A stretch of 64,000 bases of DNA from an uncultured Gammaproteobacteria bacterium (GTDB lineage Bacteria; Pseudomonadota; Gammaproteobacteria; Steroidobacterales; XN24), in the NCBI GenBank assembly GCA_937924335.1, contig CALDWW010000013.1, forward strand, positions 1 through 64,000, written 5' to 3'. Under the pieces are notes generated by a model. The model was not told the DNA's origin. It did not search any database and worked only from the letters and a program-made list of their open reading frames with translations. The position numbers and the translations under genes were made by a program. Below, piece by piece: positions 1 through 7,918 of the stretch; the first letter of the stretch is position 1; each line of letters starts with the position of its first letter.

Positions 1-2
1 CG

Positions 3-428
3 CACAACAGCCAGATCGCCACATTGGTCGAGCGCCACACGCGCTATGTCCTGCTGGCCAAGATCAAGGGCAAAGATACCGAGACGGTCATCAATGCGCT
101 GATCAGGCAGGCTCACAAGCTGCCGCAGGAGTTGTACAAATCGCTCACTTGGGATCGCGGCAGCGAGATGGCCGATCACCGCCGCTTCACGCTAGCCACC
201 GGCATCCAGGTGTACTTCTGTGATCCGCAGAGCCCATGGCAGCGCGGATCAAACGAGAACACCAATGCGTTGCTCAGGCAGTACTTCCCCAAGGGAACGG
301 ATCTGTCGGTCCACTCGCAGGCCAAACTCAATGCAGTAGCTCGGCAGCTCAACGAACGGCCGAGGAAAACTTTAGACTATGAAACACCGGCAGAGCGATT
401 TGCCGCATGTGTTGCATCGACCGGTTGA
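3..428 (+). CDS. IS30-family transposase, C-terminal part (cut by window start)
   Basis: The frame is open from the first bases of the window and ends at a TGA, so the N-terminus lies outside. The visible 141 residues match the end of the IS30 DDE catalytic domain: a VERHTRYV strand, the aspartate block WDRGSEM, the PQSPWQRGSNENTN segment with the catalytic glutamate, and the LNERPRKTLDYETPAE tail typical of IS30. It would catalyse cut-and-paste movement of its element. The first catalytic aspartate is not visible. I could not place the right inverted repeat in the 50 bases after the stop. The adjoining nuclease remnant suggests the insertion came with local rearrangement. Confidence 0.9.
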   Translation, partial: HNSQIATLVERHTRYVLLAKIKGKDTETVINALIRQAHKLPQELYKSLTWDRGSEMADHRRFTLATGIQVYFCDPQSPWQRGSNENTNALLRQYFPKGTDLSVHSQAKLNAVARQLNERPRKTLDYETPAERFAACVASTG

Positions 429-481
429 ATCGGCAGTCGGAAGCGGACACTCAGCCAGACTCATTTTCGACCCTTTCTCCG

Positions 482-604
482 TTACTCCCACGGCGGAGTC
501 TGCTCGGCTTCAGATAGGCCCCAGATGCCGCGCTTAGCCTCCCTGGCTTCATCCTCAAGCGAGTAGAGGCTCTGGTCCTTCGCGTACTTCCGATAGACCC
601 ACGG
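482..604 (-). pseudogene. Staphylococcal nuclease-like (thermonuclease) C-terminal remnant
   Basis: On the minus strand about 41 codons read WVYRKYAKDQSLYSLEDEAREAKRGIWG and end in PPWE before a stop. This is the usual C-terminal helix of SNase-fold nucleases (an A-W-V-Y-R-K-Y segment, E-A-R-x-A-x-R-G-x-W, then PPWEWR). The OB-fold with the catalytic Arg/Glu residues should lie upstream, but there the frame runs into the end of the FMN reductase gene, so only the tail survives. It lies between an IS30 end and an intact gene and is best read as debris of a rearrangement. The family match is by motif only. Confidence 0.6.
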
Positions 605-638
605 GGCCCCTCGCCGGGGTTCGAGCCGACGAGACGAT

Positions 639-1190
639 TCAGCCTGCGGCGAACTCCACGAATGCTTCCAGATAGATACGCAGTCGCTCCCGTAACTCTG
701 CGTCCACCATCTCGCCGCTTTCGTCAAAGACGGCCCCGGCTTTCGATACTTGCATCCGGCCCCCCGTCCAGAGTCGGACGCCGAGGGTCCGCATCACTGG
801 CAACCAGGAAACCTGCGCGAGCATCGTACCGAATCCACCCGGCGTAGCGCCCACGATCGCGACGGGCCGATCCCTGAATACCCGGGCGATTTCGCTTGGC
901 GGGCGAGTGAGCCAGTCCATCGTATTCTTGAGGACACCAGGCATTGCATTGTTGTATTCGGGTGTTGCGATGACCAACCCGTCGCCCGCGGCGATCTGGT
1001 CCTGAAGCCGGGAAACGGCCGCCGGAATGCCCTCCGTTGATTCCACGTCTTCGTTGTAAAGTGGGATGCCCTCGATTGACCCGAGTTCGAGTGAGGATCC
1101 GGCCGGCATGACTTGTGCTGCCGCTTCGAGCAGCGACCGGTTAACGGATCCCTTTCGAAGACTGCCTGCGATTCCGACCAACGTTGCCAT
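639..1190 (-). CDS. NADPH-dependent FMN reductase family protein
   Basis: A 183-residue flavodoxin-fold protein of the NADPH-dependent FMN reductase/ChrR type. Residues 1-20 carry the FMN-phosphate loop GIAGSLRKGSVNRSLL. The middle has the family segment ATPEYNNAMPGVLKNTMDWL, where PEYN-x-x-x-PG-x-LKN is diagnostic, and then a GGFG loop. It should reduce quinones, flavins or chromate in the cytoplasm using NAD(P)H. The start at 1190 was chosen because the family begins at the MATLVGIAGS strand and GGGGA lies just upstream. A longer reading from 1250 adds residues unlike the family. It is divergent from the agmatinase gene. Confidence 0.88.
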   Translation of the reverse strand: MATLVGIAGSLRKGSVNRSLLEAAAQVMPAGSSLELGSIEGIPLYNEDVESTEGIPAAVSRLQDQIAAGDGLVIATPEYNNAMPGVLKNTMDWLTRPPSEIARVFRDRPVAIVGATPGGFGTMLAQVSWLPVMRTLGVRLWTGGRMQVSKAGAVFDESGEMVDAELRERLRIYLEAFVEFAAG

Positions 1191-1359
1191 ATGGATCCCC
1201 AATCTGTCCGTGTAAGCGCAGAAGGATTCTAACGGATTACCTTCCGGCATAGACGGCCGTCAGGGTCGGCGGAGGTCGTCTTGTCCCAGGACGCCTTGGA
1301 TCGCAGACCCGGATGCAACAGAATACGGTCTCTCGCATGATCTCCGGGGAGACTCTCTG

Positions 1360-2274
1360 ATGGCCGCCGATGATCTTCTGTACACGGGAGCACCGACTTT
1401 CCTGCGCTTGCCCCAATGCGTGGATGTGGCGGCCTCGGCTGCCGACGTTTTGATACTGGGCGTCCCGTTCGATCTGGCTACCACCGGCAGAGCCGGCACG
1501 CGATCCGGCCCGCTGGGTGTCCGCAACGCGTCGGCACATCTTGTCTGGGAGGAACATCGCTGGCCCTGGGACTTCAATGCCCTTGAGGTTCTGAAGGTCG
1601 AGGACGCAGGCAATGTGGATGTGCCCACAGGCGACCCGGCGGGATTTACCGGTACTCTGGAAGATGTCGCCGCTGCTATCACATCGGCGGGCAAGACGCT
1701 GATCTCTCTCGGTGGAGATCACTATGTGTCACTGCCGCTCCTGCGTGCCCACAGCGCCGCCCACGGACCGCTTGCATTGATCCATTTCGATGCCCACACG
1801 GACACGGCGTCAGAGGGAGGCGAATACAATCATGGCACGATGTTCCATCGGGCCAATAACGAAGGCCTGCTAAGGCCTGACCGCTCCGTACAGGTAGGCA
1901 TCCGGACGAATTACCAGCGGCAGGGACATCCTTTCGACGTCATGGATGCGGCATGGGTCAATGAGCACAGTGCCGCGGAGTGTGTCGCGCGCATCCGGGA
2001 ACGCGTCGGCGATGCGTCGATCTATCTGACGTTCGACATCGATTGTCTCGATCCCGCGCATGCCCCGGGTACCGGCACCCCGGTTGCTGGGGGCCTGAGT
2101 TCGGATCGGGCGTTGCAGATCCTTCGCGGACTAGTGGGGCTGAACATCATCGGCTTCGATGTGGTCGAAGTGGCGCCGGCCTACGATCATGCCGAGCTGA
2201 CGTGTCTGGCTGGCGCGACCCTGGTCCTGGAGTATCTCTACCTGCTGGCGGCTAACAGGCGCGATGCCGGGTGA
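1360..2274 (+). CDS. speB: Agmatinase-type ureohydrolase
   Basis: A 304-residue arginase/agmatinase-family enzyme, close to the 306 residues of E. coli SpeB. The six Mn ligands are visible: His121 (GGDH), Asp144, His146 and Asp148 (FDAHTD), and Asp226 and Asp228 (FDIDCLDP). The HGTMFHRA segment near residue 158 is characteristic of agmatinases. Expected reaction: agmatine to putrescine plus urea, in the cytoplasm; related guanidino substrates cannot be excluded. GGGGAG lies upstream of the ATG. No arginine decarboxylase gene is in the window. The histidine-pathway formiminoglutamase belongs to the same superfamily, but the hut cluster here uses HutF/HutG instead. Confidence 0.85.
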   Translation: MAADDLLYTGAPTFLRLPQCVDVAASAADVLILGVPFDLATTGRAGTRSGPLGVRNASAHLVWEEHRWPWDFNALEVLKVEDAGNVDVPTGDPAGFTGTLEDVAAAITSAGKTLISLGGDHYVSLPLLRAHSAAHGPLALIHFDAHTDTASEGGEYNHGTMFHRANNEGLLRPDRSVQVGIRTNYQRQGHPFDVMDAAWVNEHSAAECVARIRERVGDASIYLTFDIDCLDPAHAPGTGTPVAGGLSSDRALQILRGLVGLNIIGFDVVEVAPAYDHAELTCLAGATLVLEYLYLLAANRRDAG

Positions 2275-2340
2275 CTGCCGGCGGGTGCCGCACCCGGAAA
2301 TGCCATTCCGGACCGTAGTGCCGAAGATTGGGGTGGCGCC

Positions 2341-4584
2341 ATGGTCCTCTCCGATGTTGACGGCCTCCATTCGGCGACCGCGAAGGGGCGCGCGATAATG
2401 ACGCCTCTGTCCGACGCCGTCGGCCCTTCCACGCGCGGCCACGAACTGCCGACCTTTTACTACCTCCAACACTTCCGCGAGATGCTGGATTTTGTCGAGA
2501 CCCAATACACACACGTGATGGGCGACGACTACGCTGGCCTGATTGCCCGTTTCAGAAATCTTGATCAAGCCGCCCAATGTCTCTACGTGCGGCTGGTGAA
2601 TCGAAAGGGCCGCATCCACGCGATCAACAAGCTGAGGTATCCAGAGATCGGCGATCTGGCAGGTGCCCTGCGGGCCCTGCAGGCCGGGGAATGGGTCGGT
2701 CTGCCCGACCGGAGCATGTTCGAGGAGACCCTGGCGGTTCTGACCAAGAGTGAAATCCTCGACTGCGTCCGCGTAACTGTCCCCGGGTTGAAACGTTCCA
2801 TGAAAAAAGACGAACTGATCGATGTCGTCCGCATCAGTTGCCCCCCCGACGAGTTTCTCGGTCGTATCAAAAAGAACCGATTGATCGTACAGCGCAGGGA
2901 CGCCTGGGTGCGCTTCCTCCTGTTCCTGTACTTCGGCGAGAGTCGAACTTGCCTGTCACAATTCACGCTGCGGGACATGGGGCTGGTGCAGACGCACAGT
3001 TTCAGAGACTCCTACGAGCCGAGATTCTCAGATCGCGACGAAGCAATGGAGACGTTCTACTTCGCTGACAGGATCAGCCGCTACGGGCAGTCCGGGGCAG
3101 GCGAGCGACAGGCGTTGATTGAAGAGTCGACAACGTGGCCAAGACCTGCATCCGACGCCGCCGTGCGCCATCGTGACCGGCTGGCATGCGAAATCGGGCG
3201 TGACCTGGAGAAATCCGGGCAGACCGAATTTGCATTGAGCATCTTTGGGCGAGGCGGCTCCGCAGAGTGCAAGGAGCGGATGATCCGCCTGCTTCTCGCG
3301 TCCGGGCAGCGGGACGCCGCCAGGGCATGTCTCGAGAGCTGCATCGAGAATCCGGAGAGCGAGGAGGAGTGGTTCTTCGCCAATGAGCTTCTCCAGCAGA
3401 AGTTCGGTCGGAAACGGACGTCTTTGCGAACCGACGTGCTGCGAGCGGCCGAGACACTGGAGCTGGACGAGTCGCAAAGCGGGTCCCCGGAGCGGGCTGC
3501 AATCGCACATTTCCAGTCAATAGGTCAGCAGGCGTTCCGCGCGGAGAATACGCTTTGGCGGACGCTGTTCGGTCTGGTGTTCTGGGACGAGTTGTTCGGC
3601 AGCGAGTCGGCGGCGCTTCATTCCCCGTTCGATGCGTTTCCCGCGACGCTCAGAAACGGCACTTTCCTCGATGCCCATGTGGAACTTGTCGAGGCGAAGC
3701 TCGCCGCTCTAGCGAGCGGGGACAGTCTCAAGCCCCTTCTCCTGAAGACCAGCACCCGGCACTTCGGTACGGCGAACGGGGTGTTCCGCTGGAGTCGTTC
3801 GATGCTGGAGACGATCTTCGCCCTGTTGGACCACGCTGATGGCAAGGCCATCGCGTCTGTTCTTAAGCGGATGTGCGGAGGTTTCATGGAGAGCCGTTAC
3901 GGGTTTCCCGACCTTCTCGTTGTCGATGGTGACGGCGTCCGGTTCGTCGAAATTAAAGCCGAAGGCGACCAGATCAGGCGCAATCAGCTATTGCAGATCA
4001 GCCAGATGCGCGCTGCGGGTCTCAGGGTCGATGTTGTCCGGATTCGCTGGAGGCTCGACCCGGAGCAGACCTACGTCGTGGTAGACGTTGAGACGACCGG
4101 TGGCAGCGGGGAGGCTCACCGGGTCACCGAGGTCGCGGCGGTCAAGGTTCGTGATGGCGCCATCACAGACCGTTATCAGACCTTGCTGAACCCGCAGCGC
4201 CTGATACCGCCGGGGATCACGCGTCTGACCGGGATTTCTGACGAAATGGTCGAAGACGCGCCATTGTTCGCGGACATCGCGGAGGAATTCTCCGACTTCA
4301 TGGGGGACGCCATCTTCGTTGCTCACAATGTCAGTTTCGACTACGGTTTTGTCGGGCGGGAGTATGCGCGACTGGGGAGGCGTTTCCGGCATGCGAAATT
4401 GTGCACATGCTCATCGATGCGCAAGCTGTATCCGGGGCTGAACTCCTACAGTCTGGCGGCGCTCTGCCAGCGTTTCGACATCGAACTGACGCAACACCAT
4501 CGCGCCCTGTGTGATGCTGAAGCCGCCGCTGAACTGCTGCTTCTCGTAAATGAAAAGCGTGCCGAGGCCTTGCGTTCAGGGTAG
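2341..4584 (+). CDS. FAN1-like VRR-NUC nuclease fused to a DEDDh exonuclease
   Basis: A 747-residue two-part DNA repair protein. Residues about 35-110 resemble the FAN1 N-terminal domain (YYLQHFREMLDFV, LYVRLVNRKG). The VRR-NUC catalytic core lies near residues 515-560 (GFPDLLVV then VEIKAEGDQI), giving the PD-(D/E)xK residues and the following Gln/Arg. From about residue 578 a DnaQ-like exonuclease follows: VDVETTG (ExoI), AHNVSFDYGF (ExoII) and HHRALCDAEAA (ExoIII His/Asp). Known FAN1 proteins cut interstrand-crosslink flaps; the fused 3'-5' exonuclease could trim products (inference). An alternative ATG at 2398 has AAGGGG upstream, so the first 19 residues are uncertain. Confidence 0.88.
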   Translation: MVLSDVDGLHSATAKGRAIMTPLSDAVGPSTRGHELPTFYYLQHFREMLDFVETQYTHVMGDDYAGLIARFRNLDQAAQCLYVRLVNRKGRIHAINKLRYPEIGDLAGALRALQAGEWVGLPDRSMFEETLAVLTKSEILDCVRVTVPGLKRSMKKDELIDVVRISCPPDEFLGRIKKNRLIVQRRDAWVRFLLFLYFGESRTCLSQFTLRDMGLVQTHSFRDSYEPRFSDRDEAMETFYFADRISRYGQSGAGERQALIEESTTWPRPASDAAVRHRDRLACEIGRDLEKSGQTEFALSIFGRGGSAECKERMIRLLLASGQRDAARACLESCIENPESEEEWFFANELLQQKFGRKRTSLRTDVLRAAETLELDESQSGSPERAAIAHFQSIGQQAFRAENTLWRTLFGLVFWDELFGSESAALHSPFDAFPATLRNGTFLDAHVELVEAKLAALASGDSLKPLLLKTSTRHFGTANGVFRWSRSMLETIFALLDHADGKAIASVLKRMCGGFMESRYGFPDLLVVDGDGVRFVEIKAEGDQIRRNQLLQISQMRAAGLRVDVVRIRWRLDPEQTYVVVDVETTGGSGEAHRVTEVAAVKVRDGAITDRYQTLLNPQRLIPPGITRLTGISDEMVEDAPLFADIAEEFSDFMGDAIFVAHNVSFDYGFVGREYARLGRRFRHAKLCTCSSMRKLYPGLNSYSLAALCQRFDIELTQHHRALCDAEAAAELLLLVNEKRAEALRSG

Positions 4585-4923
4585 AGCCGGCATCCCGGCT
4601 GGCCGACCACCGACGGAGAAATCGTCGAGACAGATCCTATCCCGCTCGTCGCGACAGGTACTCGCAACAGCAAGCGTCTTGATCACTATTTCTCGCTGGA
4701 TGCACGACTCGCGAGAGACTGGAAACTGCCGGCCAGTTCACTCACGACGTTCGTCGAGGTCACCAACCTGACCGGGCGCTTCAATCAATGCTGCGTCGAC
4801 TATGACGTGGAGGTCGAAGACGGCGAGGCGGAAATAGACTTCGATCCGGAGAACTATCTGCGCGCCTTCCCGTCACTGGGCGTCGTATGGCGGTTCGGCA
4901 AGGGAAGGGCCTACGCCCGCTGA
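4585..4923 (+). pseudogene. TonB-dependent receptor C-terminal remnant
   Basis: Starting right after the FAN1-like stop, and in the same frame, 112 codons read as the last strands of an outer-membrane TonB-dependent receptor: HPGWPTTD, RLDHYFSLDARLARDWKLP, TTFVEVTNLTGRFNQCC and the terminal FPSLGVVWRF before the stop. Plug, TonB box and most of the barrel are absent, and there is no plausible start with a ribosome site. It is therefore a 5'-deleted remnant rather than a working receptor. A sequencing or assembly error fusing two genes is less likely, because the upstream exonuclease domain is complete. Confidence 0.75.
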
Positions 4924-4997
4924 CGGCGGCAACGCAGGACTCTCGCCATATGGGTCTCAGGACCGACCGGCCGCATGTAGCTGTGTCGCCTGGCGTC

Positions 4998-5618
4998 CTA
5001 GCTTGCTTCGTCGAAAAAATCGACAAGCCCGGTTTCGAGTGAGTACTCGGCGCCGACTATTCTCAAGCCCTCGTTGTCGACGAGTCGCATCAGTGTCTCG
5101 GAGCCGTTGCGTAGCTGGGTCACTGAAGCATGGACATTCGCCCGGATCGCGTTGTCCATGAGGTCGGCAGTCTGGTAGTGGTTGTGCGTGCGAAGCAAAG
5201 GTTCTATCGCCGGGGCGATCCGGTGAGTGATGTAACGCAGACCGTGTGACTGATCGCCGGTCGGACGCTGCAGTTGTTCTAGAGTTGCAGTGATCGCGCC
5301 ACAGTGCGAGTGGCCGAGGACCACGACCAGCCGCGAGCCGAACTGAGTTGCGGCGAACTCAACGCTGCCGATCTGGGACGGTCCGACGATGTTCCCCGCG
5401 ATCCGGATGACGAATAGATCGCCGAGCCCCTGATCGAAAACAATCTCTACCGGAGCCCGCGAATCGGAACACCCCAGGACTACCGCAAACGGTTCCTGGC
5501 CGGCGACGAGGTCACTGCGACGCTCTGAACCCGTCGCGCCGCCGCTGCTTTCGACATCCGCCGCGAATCGACGATTTCCATCTTTGAGGCGATCCAACGC
5601 TTCCCGGGCAGAGATCAT
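4998..5618 (-). CDS. Beta-class carbonic anhydrase
   Basis: A 206-residue beta-carbonic anhydrase interconverting CO2 and bicarbonate. Zinc ligands are visible as Cys50 and the paired Asp52/Arg54 (GCSDSRAP), His103 and Cys106 (GHSHCGAI). The IRIAGNIV strand and the EFAATQF segment are also standard. The start at 5618 was chosen because MISAREALDRLKDGNRRF is the family N-terminus and AAGGA sits 6 bases upstream; the longer frame to 5708 has no matching residues. No signal peptide is apparent, so it is cytoplasmic. It is divergent from the DUF4382 lipoprotein gene, and the CRP-type site lies between them. Its end faces the TonB-receptor remnant. Confidence 0.92.
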   Translation of the reverse strand: MISAREALDRLKDGNRRFAADVESSGGATGSERRSDLVAGQEPFAVVLGCSDSRAPVEIVFDQGLGDLFVIRIAGNIVGPSQIGSVEFAATQFGSRLVVVLGHSHCGAITATLEQLQRPTGDQSHGLRYITHRIAPAIEPLLRTHNHYQTADLMDNAIRANVHASVTQLRNGSETLMRLVDNEGLRIVGAEYSLETGLVDFFDEAS

Positions 5619-5773
5619 CGGCGGTCCTTGGATTTGGGGCTTGGTGTTCGCTGCATAGGCCAAGTCTGACTCAACAGTCTGTGCCAGCCAAGACTTTTGT
5701 TGCCGCAAAGATGAAGCCGGGGATTATCCACGAAACGCTCCGCAGGCAAGGGTGGAAAACAGCAGCCGGATTG

Positions 5774-5789
5774 TGTGATCTCCGTCACA
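5774..5789. promoter_or_regulatory. Perfect CRP/Vfr-type palindrome
   Basis: TGTGATCTCCGTCACA is an exact TGTGA-N6-TCACA dyad, the core of the CRP family site. Its centre (5781.5) is about 41-42 bases before a start point predicted from a TACCAT -10 element at 5812-5817, the geometry of class II activation of the downstream lipoprotein gene. It could also act on the divergent carbonic anhydrase gene. The site is read directly; the regulator and the start point are inferred. Confidence 0.7.
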
Positions 5790-5882
5790 CCTGGCAGGCG
5801 AACGCCGCCCGTACCATGATGACTGAACACGTCTTAATGCGTGGTGTCGGGGGGCGCCGCGTGAATGCTGTTGGAGCAACCC

Positions 5883-7340
5883 ATGAAAATGCGATCCCTC
5901 ACCGCGACCCTTCTCGTATCCGCGACACTGTGCCTGGCCGCTTGCGGCGGCGGTGGTTCCGGCGGCGGCGCCCCGGCTACTGGCGACGTCGCGGTCGTCT
6001 TCACTGACGGGCCGACCGACCAGTACGAGCGCATCCTCATATCCATGAATCGCATGACCCTAATCGGTCCCGGCGGTCATGAGGACCTTTACAACGGTCC
6101 TGAAGTCACCTTCGATCTGCTGGAGATGAGTGACTGGGCCGATCTGGCCTTCAACACCAAGGTCCTGGCGGGACAGTACAACAAAATCCGGATTTATCTC
6201 ACCAAAGTCGTACTGGTGGATACAGACGATCCCGGGAACAGCCAGCAACTGCGCCAGCTTCCGGCAAACGGCAAGATCGATCTCAACCCACGCGGTCCTT
6301 TCGAGGTCAGTCCCGATTACACAACCGTGATCAAGCTGGACATGGACGCCAAGCGTTCTTTCCAGGTGGTTGAGACGGGCAACGACAAGCTCAAGCTGCG
6401 ACCGATCATTTTTGTCGACGTTTACCAGGGCAGTATTGTCCTACCCGATCGCCTGGTTCGCGTGTTCGGCACGGTCGAGCCCGGATCCTTCGAGAATGCA
6501 GACAATAGCGACCCATCGGACGATTCATTCCGCTTGTGCAATCTGGAGTTCATCTCCCAGTCCAGCGGACCGTCGCTTGGCGGTGCCGACGACTGTGTCC
6601 GGGTATATACGGACGGCAGCACGAGCGTGTTCGACGATGCTGGCGCGGAAGTTGATTTCTCGGCCGTTACCGAGGATCAACCGCTAACCGCGGTCGGTTT
6701 CGTGGTCGGTACAGACGACAGCGAAGCGTTTCTCGGGCTCAACGCCGTGGTGCTCGAGCTTGGTGACCGTCAGCCGGACGATACCGACGGCTGGGGCACG
6801 ATCCAGGGTGTGGTCGAGAGCGATCCGGCCGCATGCCTTGTGGTTCCTGCGGATCAGTGTTTCGACTTCGATCCGGAGGAGGGCGATTCGGTGGTCACGA
6901 CCCGCATGCAGCCCGGCACCCGTGTGTTCCGTGCCGATGGCGTCGAGCTGAGCCAGTCCGACGTCAGCATGGATGACAGCGGCTCGATAGATGCCCTGCC
7001 GGTAGACAGTGAGTTGAGCGCGGCGCTGGTGGTGCTGAGCACTGACTTGGGCAGCGGTATCGTGTCCGGCGTACTCGACGGCACAAGTGAGGCTGCGCCT
7101 TACACCGTGCTGGAAGTCATGACGGATGCCGGCGGACTCGTGAACGTCTGCGTGGACCCGGATACCAGCATCGTGCAGGTGCTGGTCGACGACGAGGTCG
7201 TCACGATATTCGACTTGCTGGACCCCGGCGTTCTGGAGGAAGGTTCATCGATCGAGGCCTTCGGTGATGCCGACGCACCGCCTGCTGGATGCGACATGGT
7301 GGCCGATCAGGTCATCGTCGAGCCGCCGGCCTCACCCTAG
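5883..7340 (+). CDS. DUF4382 domain lipoprotein
   Basis: A 485-residue exported lipoprotein. The N-terminus has Lys/Arg, a hydrophobic stretch and the lipobox LAAC at about residues 17-20, followed by a Gly/Ser linker. Residues about 30-170 match DUF4382 (GDVAVVFTDGPTDQYERILI, then LLAGQYNKIRIYLTKV-type strands). The remainder is acidic and rich in Asp and Val with repeated beta-strand-like segments, without a recognised domain. The function of DUF4382 is unknown. The ATG at 5883 was chosen over 5865 because GGAG lies about 6 bases upstream and it gives a clean signal peptide. It probably depends on the CRP-type promoter upstream. Confidence 0.82.
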   Translation: MKMRSLTATLLVSATLCLAACGGGGSGGGAPATGDVAVVFTDGPTDQYERILISMNRMTLIGPGGHEDLYNGPEVTFDLLEMSDWADLAFNTKVLAGQYNKIRIYLTKVVLVDTDDPGNSQQLRQLPANGKIDLNPRGPFEVSPDYTTVIKLDMDAKRSFQVVETGNDKLKLRPIIFVDVYQGSIVLPDRLVRVFGTVEPGSFENADNSDPSDDSFRLCNLEFISQSSGPSLGGADDCVRVYTDGSTSVFDDAGAEVDFSAVTEDQPLTAVGFVVGTDDSEAFLGLNAVVLELGDRQPDDTDGWGTIQGVVESDPAACLVVPADQCFDFDPEEGDSVVTTRMQPGTRVFRADGVELSQSDVSMDDSGSIDALPVDSELSAALVVLSTDLGSGIVSGVLDGTSEAAPYTVLEVMTDAGGLVNVCVDPDTSIVQVLVDDEVVTIFDLLDPGVLEEGSSIEAFGDADAPPAGCDMVADQVIVEPPASP

Positions 7341-7918
7341 GGTAGAGAGAGCAATTCCCGCTTCCACAACTGAGTCTGATCCGGCGTAAAAGGCTGGATC
7401 AGACTCAGTCTCCATTTGCGCGTATGCATCAGGTCGCCGTGAGTGCCCTCGCTGGTCTGCCCTGTCGATAGCTGCTCAATATTTCAGCACTCTCAGAGGT
7501 CTGCACGGACTTCCGAGGGCCGTTCTAGGTGGCTCTTCGCGTTATGTTCAATCGGGTTAGCCAAGTGAGAATCGTTCCGATATGATCCGCGCCGTTGATA
7601 CCGGGTCCGGACGATGGGAGAGCCGCAGGGCGAGCGGGAAGCCTCTCACGTGTGACTTGTTGACGGTGGGCGATACCGTCGGTGGTCCTGGCTCTGGAGA
7701 CCGGTTCAACTGAGTGTTGGGGAGCGGGGCGCGCGACAGACGTGCGTTCTGCCATAACGAGTCCACGTTTCCGCGATGGGAAAGTGCCTGCGGGCATCAT
7801 CCCCTTGCCGGATGCATATCCCCCCAATGGCCGTCTTGCCGCGTCGGGTGTCCGACGCGGTGCCTTGTGCGCGCCTCTTGGGAAGTGATCTGGGCGAAAA
7901 CGTGAGTTGGGGAACCGG
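7341..7918. other. Long intergenic region with one perfect hairpin
   Basis: This 578-base stretch has no recognisable gene. It holds the 14-bp inverted repeat listed separately near its left end. Short open frames on both strands lack ribosome sites and family signals. No known riboswitch consensus was recognised. The last part presumably carries the promoter and leader of the Ig-like protein gene. Confidence 0.6.
7369..7409 (+). terminator. 14-bp perfect stem-loop downstream of the DUF4382 gene
   Basis: ACTGAGTCTGATCC at 7369-7382 is exactly complementary to GGATCAGACTCAGT at 7396-7409, with a 13-base loop. It starts 29 bases after the lipoprotein stop. Only a weak T-rich stretch follows (TCTCCATTTG), so it is either a weak intrinsic terminator, an mRNA 3'-end protector or a binding dyad. 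Confidence 0.5.

Noticed and set aside
482..727. An 81-codon minus-strand frame as a complete gene
   Set aside because: Only its last 41 codons match the SNase family; the first part overlaps the FMN reductase gene in another frame.
1360..2274. Ureohydrolase as formiminoglutamase of the histidine pathway
   Set aside because: The HGTMF segment and length fit agmatinase, and the hut cluster here uses the HutF/HutG route.
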